Part shown: one piece after another, positions 60,928 to 64,000 of the stretch | How positions within the stretch are numbered: position 1 is the first letter of the stretch | How the letters are laid out: every line of letters begins with the position of its first letter | Assembly: GCA_039621445.1 (NCBI GenBank) | Contig: CP154954.1 | Location: 67,118,714 to 67,182,713, forward strand | Length of the DNA stretch: 64,000 nt | From: Euglena gracilis | Taxonomy: Eukaryota; Euglenida; Euglenophyceae; Euglenales | Direction: 5' to 3' | The notes under the pieces: model-generated | The model's database searches: none | Told to the model about the DNA's origin: nothing | The model's input: only the letters and a program-made list of their open reading frames with translations | Position numbers and translations under genes: made by a program

Positions 60928-61672
60928 CGCAGTTTTCCCAGAATTGCATGGCGCGGTTGTTTCGCACCCCCATGCCTCGCCCCCAGCGCCCCATTTTGTG
61001 GGCTAAACCCGCGGCAGTTCTGCTGAGCAACCGACGGCTCAGGCCAGGGGTTGGTGCTGCGACCCCAGGACCGGCGGCTTAATTTGGGTACTCGCGCCCC
61101 GAGCCTTCGGGTGCCGTCCGTATTTTTCGGCAATTTTTGCCTCTTTCCACACCGAAAGGGCCTTGTCTCGCCCTCCCCAAAGGGTGCTGTCCCGGAGGGT
61201 GCCCCGTAGGTAGTGGACCATTTTTCCGTCCCGCGCTGCCTTGTTTTTGGGGCCGGTTTTTTCAGCCCCCCCCCTCCCCCACCGGCAAAAAAAATGCAAA
61301 AAAACATAAAATAAACCCCTGCAGGGATTGGTTTTGGCGAATTTCTGGCAGAAACACTGCGTTCTTGATGAGACGTCCTGGTAAATGCATGTGCGATCAC
61401 GTCAGCTGCTCCGTTTTCACCCTGGCTCCATCTTCAATCCAGGAAACTGGTCGAAGAAAAGAACCTCAGAGCCCTTGGGCAATTGAAAGAACTGATTCGC
61501 AGGCTGGATTGGAACCAAACTTCATCTCCCAAAGGCCAGATCCAAACAAAGAAATAACAGGTTCACAATGCTCCACCAATAGCATGACAATGACAAAAAA
61601 ATGGATGAACATAAGACATTTGAATGTGTATACACATGTGAAACAACATATGAAAACAACAATCATACACGC
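60924..61672. other. No recognised gene
   Basis: GC-rich then AT-rich sequence with a C-run at 61266-61279. No exon assigned on either strand. Confidence 0.5.
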
Positions 61673-64000
61673 GCACATGGGCTGCAAACTGCGTGCCGCA
61701 TTGCCTGCAAAAACTGCGCACCCCCGAGACACCCCGCCACACCCCGGTCCTGCAGTTGCTCCCCACGCCAAGCGTGACGGGGACACCCAGAAAGGTCCGC
61801 CAGTCCGTCCACACCCCGGCGACGAGCCACACCCCAACCCCCCGGCTCGCCAACCGGGCACCCAGCATGCCCAAACAGACGCTATCAGGCGCGCTACGAA
61901 TCTCATTTGCGGCATCAAAGAGGAGTGGCAAGCGGGGGCTCATCATTGGCTGCAGGGCGACGAAAGCCTGGCGGAGACAACCGAGCGCAGCGCACAACCA
62001 CCGCCCCACGCACATCCGTCAGCCCAACAGGGAACAAAAGGAATAACCACACCGGCGTCATCGAGCTGGGTTAGAATGGGGTCATCATGTTTCAGTGCCA
62101 GCACAGGCATTCAGTCGGGGACAGGGGTGGAGGGAGGATGAAAAAAAACAATCGGCAGAACCTCCCGTGCGTCTGCCATGCTTTTCGGACGACATGCTGC
62201 CAAGGCTGGGCAGCGGCGTATACGCAGTGGGCTGCAAACTGCGTGCCGCATTGCCTGCAAAAACCGCGCACCCCCGGGACACCCCGCCACACCCCCGTCC
62301 TGCAGTTGCTCCCCACGTCAAGCGTGACGGGGACACCCAGAAAGGTCCGCCAAGGTCCGTCCACACCCCGGCGACGAGCCACACCCCAACCCGCCGGCTC
62401 GCCACCAGGGCAACCAGCATGCCCAACAGACGCTATCAGGCGCGCTACGAATCTCATTTGCGGCATCAAAGAGGAGTGGCAAGCGGGGCTCATCATTGGC
62501 TGCAGTGCGACGAAAGCCTGGCGGAGACAACCGAGCGCAGCGCACAACCACCGCCCCACGCACATCCGTCAGCCCAACAGGGAACAAAAGCAATAATCAC
62601 ACCGGCGTCATCGAGCTGGGTTAGAATGGGGTCATCATGTTTCAATGCCAGTACAGGCATTCAATCGGGGACAGGGGTGGAGGGAGGATGAAAAAAACAA
62701 CACGTGCGTCTGCCATGCCTTTCGGACGACATGCTGCCAAGGCTGGGCAGCGGCGTATACGCAGTGGCATGGGCTGCAAACTGCGTGCCGCATTGCCTGC
62801 AAAAACCGCGCACCCCCGGGACACCCCGCCACACCCCCGGTCCTGCAGTTGCTCCCCACGCCAAGCGTGACGGGGACACCCAGAAAGGTCCGCCAAGGTC
62901 CGTCCACACCCCGGCGACGAGCCACACCCCAACCCCCCGGCTCGCCAACCGGGCACCCAGCATGCCCATACAGACGCTATCAGGCGCGCTACGAATCTCA
63001 TTTGCGGCATCAAAGAGGAGTGGCAAGCAGGGGCTCATCATTGGCTGCAGGGTGACGAAAGCCTGGCGGAGACAACCGAGCGCAGCGCACAACCACCGCC
63101 CCACGCACATCCGTCAGCCCAACAGGGAACAAAAGCAATAATCACACCGGCGTCATCGAGCTGGGTTAGAATGGGGTCATCATGTTTCAATGCCAGTACA
63201 GGCATTCAATCGGGGACAGGGGTGGAGGGAGGATGAAAAAAAAACAAACACGTGCGTCTGCCATGCCTTTCGGACGACATGCTGCCAAGGCTGGGCAGCG
63301 GCGTATACGCAGTGGCATGGGCTGCAAACTGCATGCCGCATTGCCTGCAAAAACCGCGCACCCCCGGGACACCCCGCCACACCCCCGGTCCTGCAGTTGC
63401 TCCCCACGCCAACCGTGACGGGGACACCCAGAAAGGTCCGCCAAGGTCCGTCCACACCCCGGCGACGAGCCACACCCCAACCCCCCGGCTCGCCAACCGG
63501 GCACCCAGCATGCCCATACAGACGCTATCAGGCGCGCTACGAATCTCATTTGCGGCATCAAAGAGGAGTGGCAAGCGGGGGCTCATCATTGGCTGCAGGG
63601 CGACGAAAGCCTGGCGGAGACAACCGAGCGCAGCGCACAACCACCGCCCCACGCACATCCGTCAGCCCAACAGGGAACAAAAGGAATAATCACACCGGCG
63701 TCATCGAGCTGGGTTAGAATGGGGTCATCATGTTTCAGTGCCAGCACAGGCATTCAATCGGGGACAGGGGTGGAGGGAGGATGAAAAAAACAACACGTGC
63801 GTCTGCCATGCCTTTCGGACGACATGCTGCCAAGGCTGGGCAGCGGCGTATACGCAGTGGCATGGGCTGCAAACTGCGTGCCGCATTGCCTGCAAAAACC
63901 GCGCACCCCCGGGACACCCCGCCACACCCCGGTCCTGCAGTTGCTCCCCACGCCAAGCGTGACGGGGACACCCAGAAAGGTCCGCCAAGGTCCGTCCACA
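61673..64000. repeat. ~545-bp tandem repeat, more than four copies, runs off the window
   Basis: GCTGCAAACTGC recurs at 61681, 62231, 62773, 63321 and 63866 (spacing 550, 542, 548, 545). Each unit carries CAGACGCTATCAGGCGCGCT, GGAGACAACCGAGCGCAGCG and TGGGGTCATCATGTTTCA. Copies differ by single bases and by A-run length in GATGAAAAAA. The first unit has extra divergence at its start. Several frames are open on both strands in every unit, so I treat it as satellite rather than exon duplication. Confidence 0.92.

Overview
The window looks like nuclear DNA of a euglenid flagellate (Euglena-like). The basis is internal. Two conserved eukaryotic genes can be spliced together in frame only if some introns are conventional (GT-AG) and others are of the euglenid 'nonconventional' kind, with CAG at intron positions +4 to +6 able to pair with CTG at -8 to -6. 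Six such introns are resolved here. Exons are short and GC-rich. Introns are long and packed with poly-C/poly-G tracts, small transposons and microsatellites.

Layout from left to right. Positions 1-4570 hold a ~205-bp satellite, followed by a TATG microsatellite. Positions 5872-9477 (minus strand) carry N-terminal exons of a WDR6-like WD-repeat protein. Positions 12448-16926 (minus) carry a complete six-exon acyl-protein thioesterase (LYPLA/APT family, 215 aa). Positions 18926-22476 hold a 3.55-kb inverted-repeat element with a 5-bp target duplication. From about 56 kb down to 40 kb (minus), and possibly on to 25.1 kb, runs a polycystin-2-type cation channel followed by a long coiled-coil tail. 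Fifteen exons join in one reading frame. Positions 27743-38811 hold an 11.07-kb inverted-repeat element of the same family as the 3.55-kb one. It carries two multi-exon plus-strand genes (X and Y) of unknown function and sits where a 3' intron of the channel gene would be. Positions 56077-60650 (plus) hold a frameshifted Penelope-like reverse transcriptase gene with a Val-Pro-rich, articulin/alveolin-like tail and further retroelement-like coding sequence. Positions 61.6-64.0 kb hold a ~545-bp tandem repeat that runs off the window.

Most of the non-coding DNA is mobile. Three families of short elements begin CAGGG or CAGGC, end in the complement, and in most copies are flanked by 8-bp duplications (hAT-like). 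The nonconventional introns have the same architecture: CAG...CTG with 3 + 5 = 8 intronic flanking bases, and decayed 8-bp duplications across the splice sites. This suggests that such introns are old insertions of these elements. The main novel candidates are that link and the 11-kb two-gene element with its GCGCAATTGCGC palindromes. Exon boundaries were assigned by eye, without transcripts.
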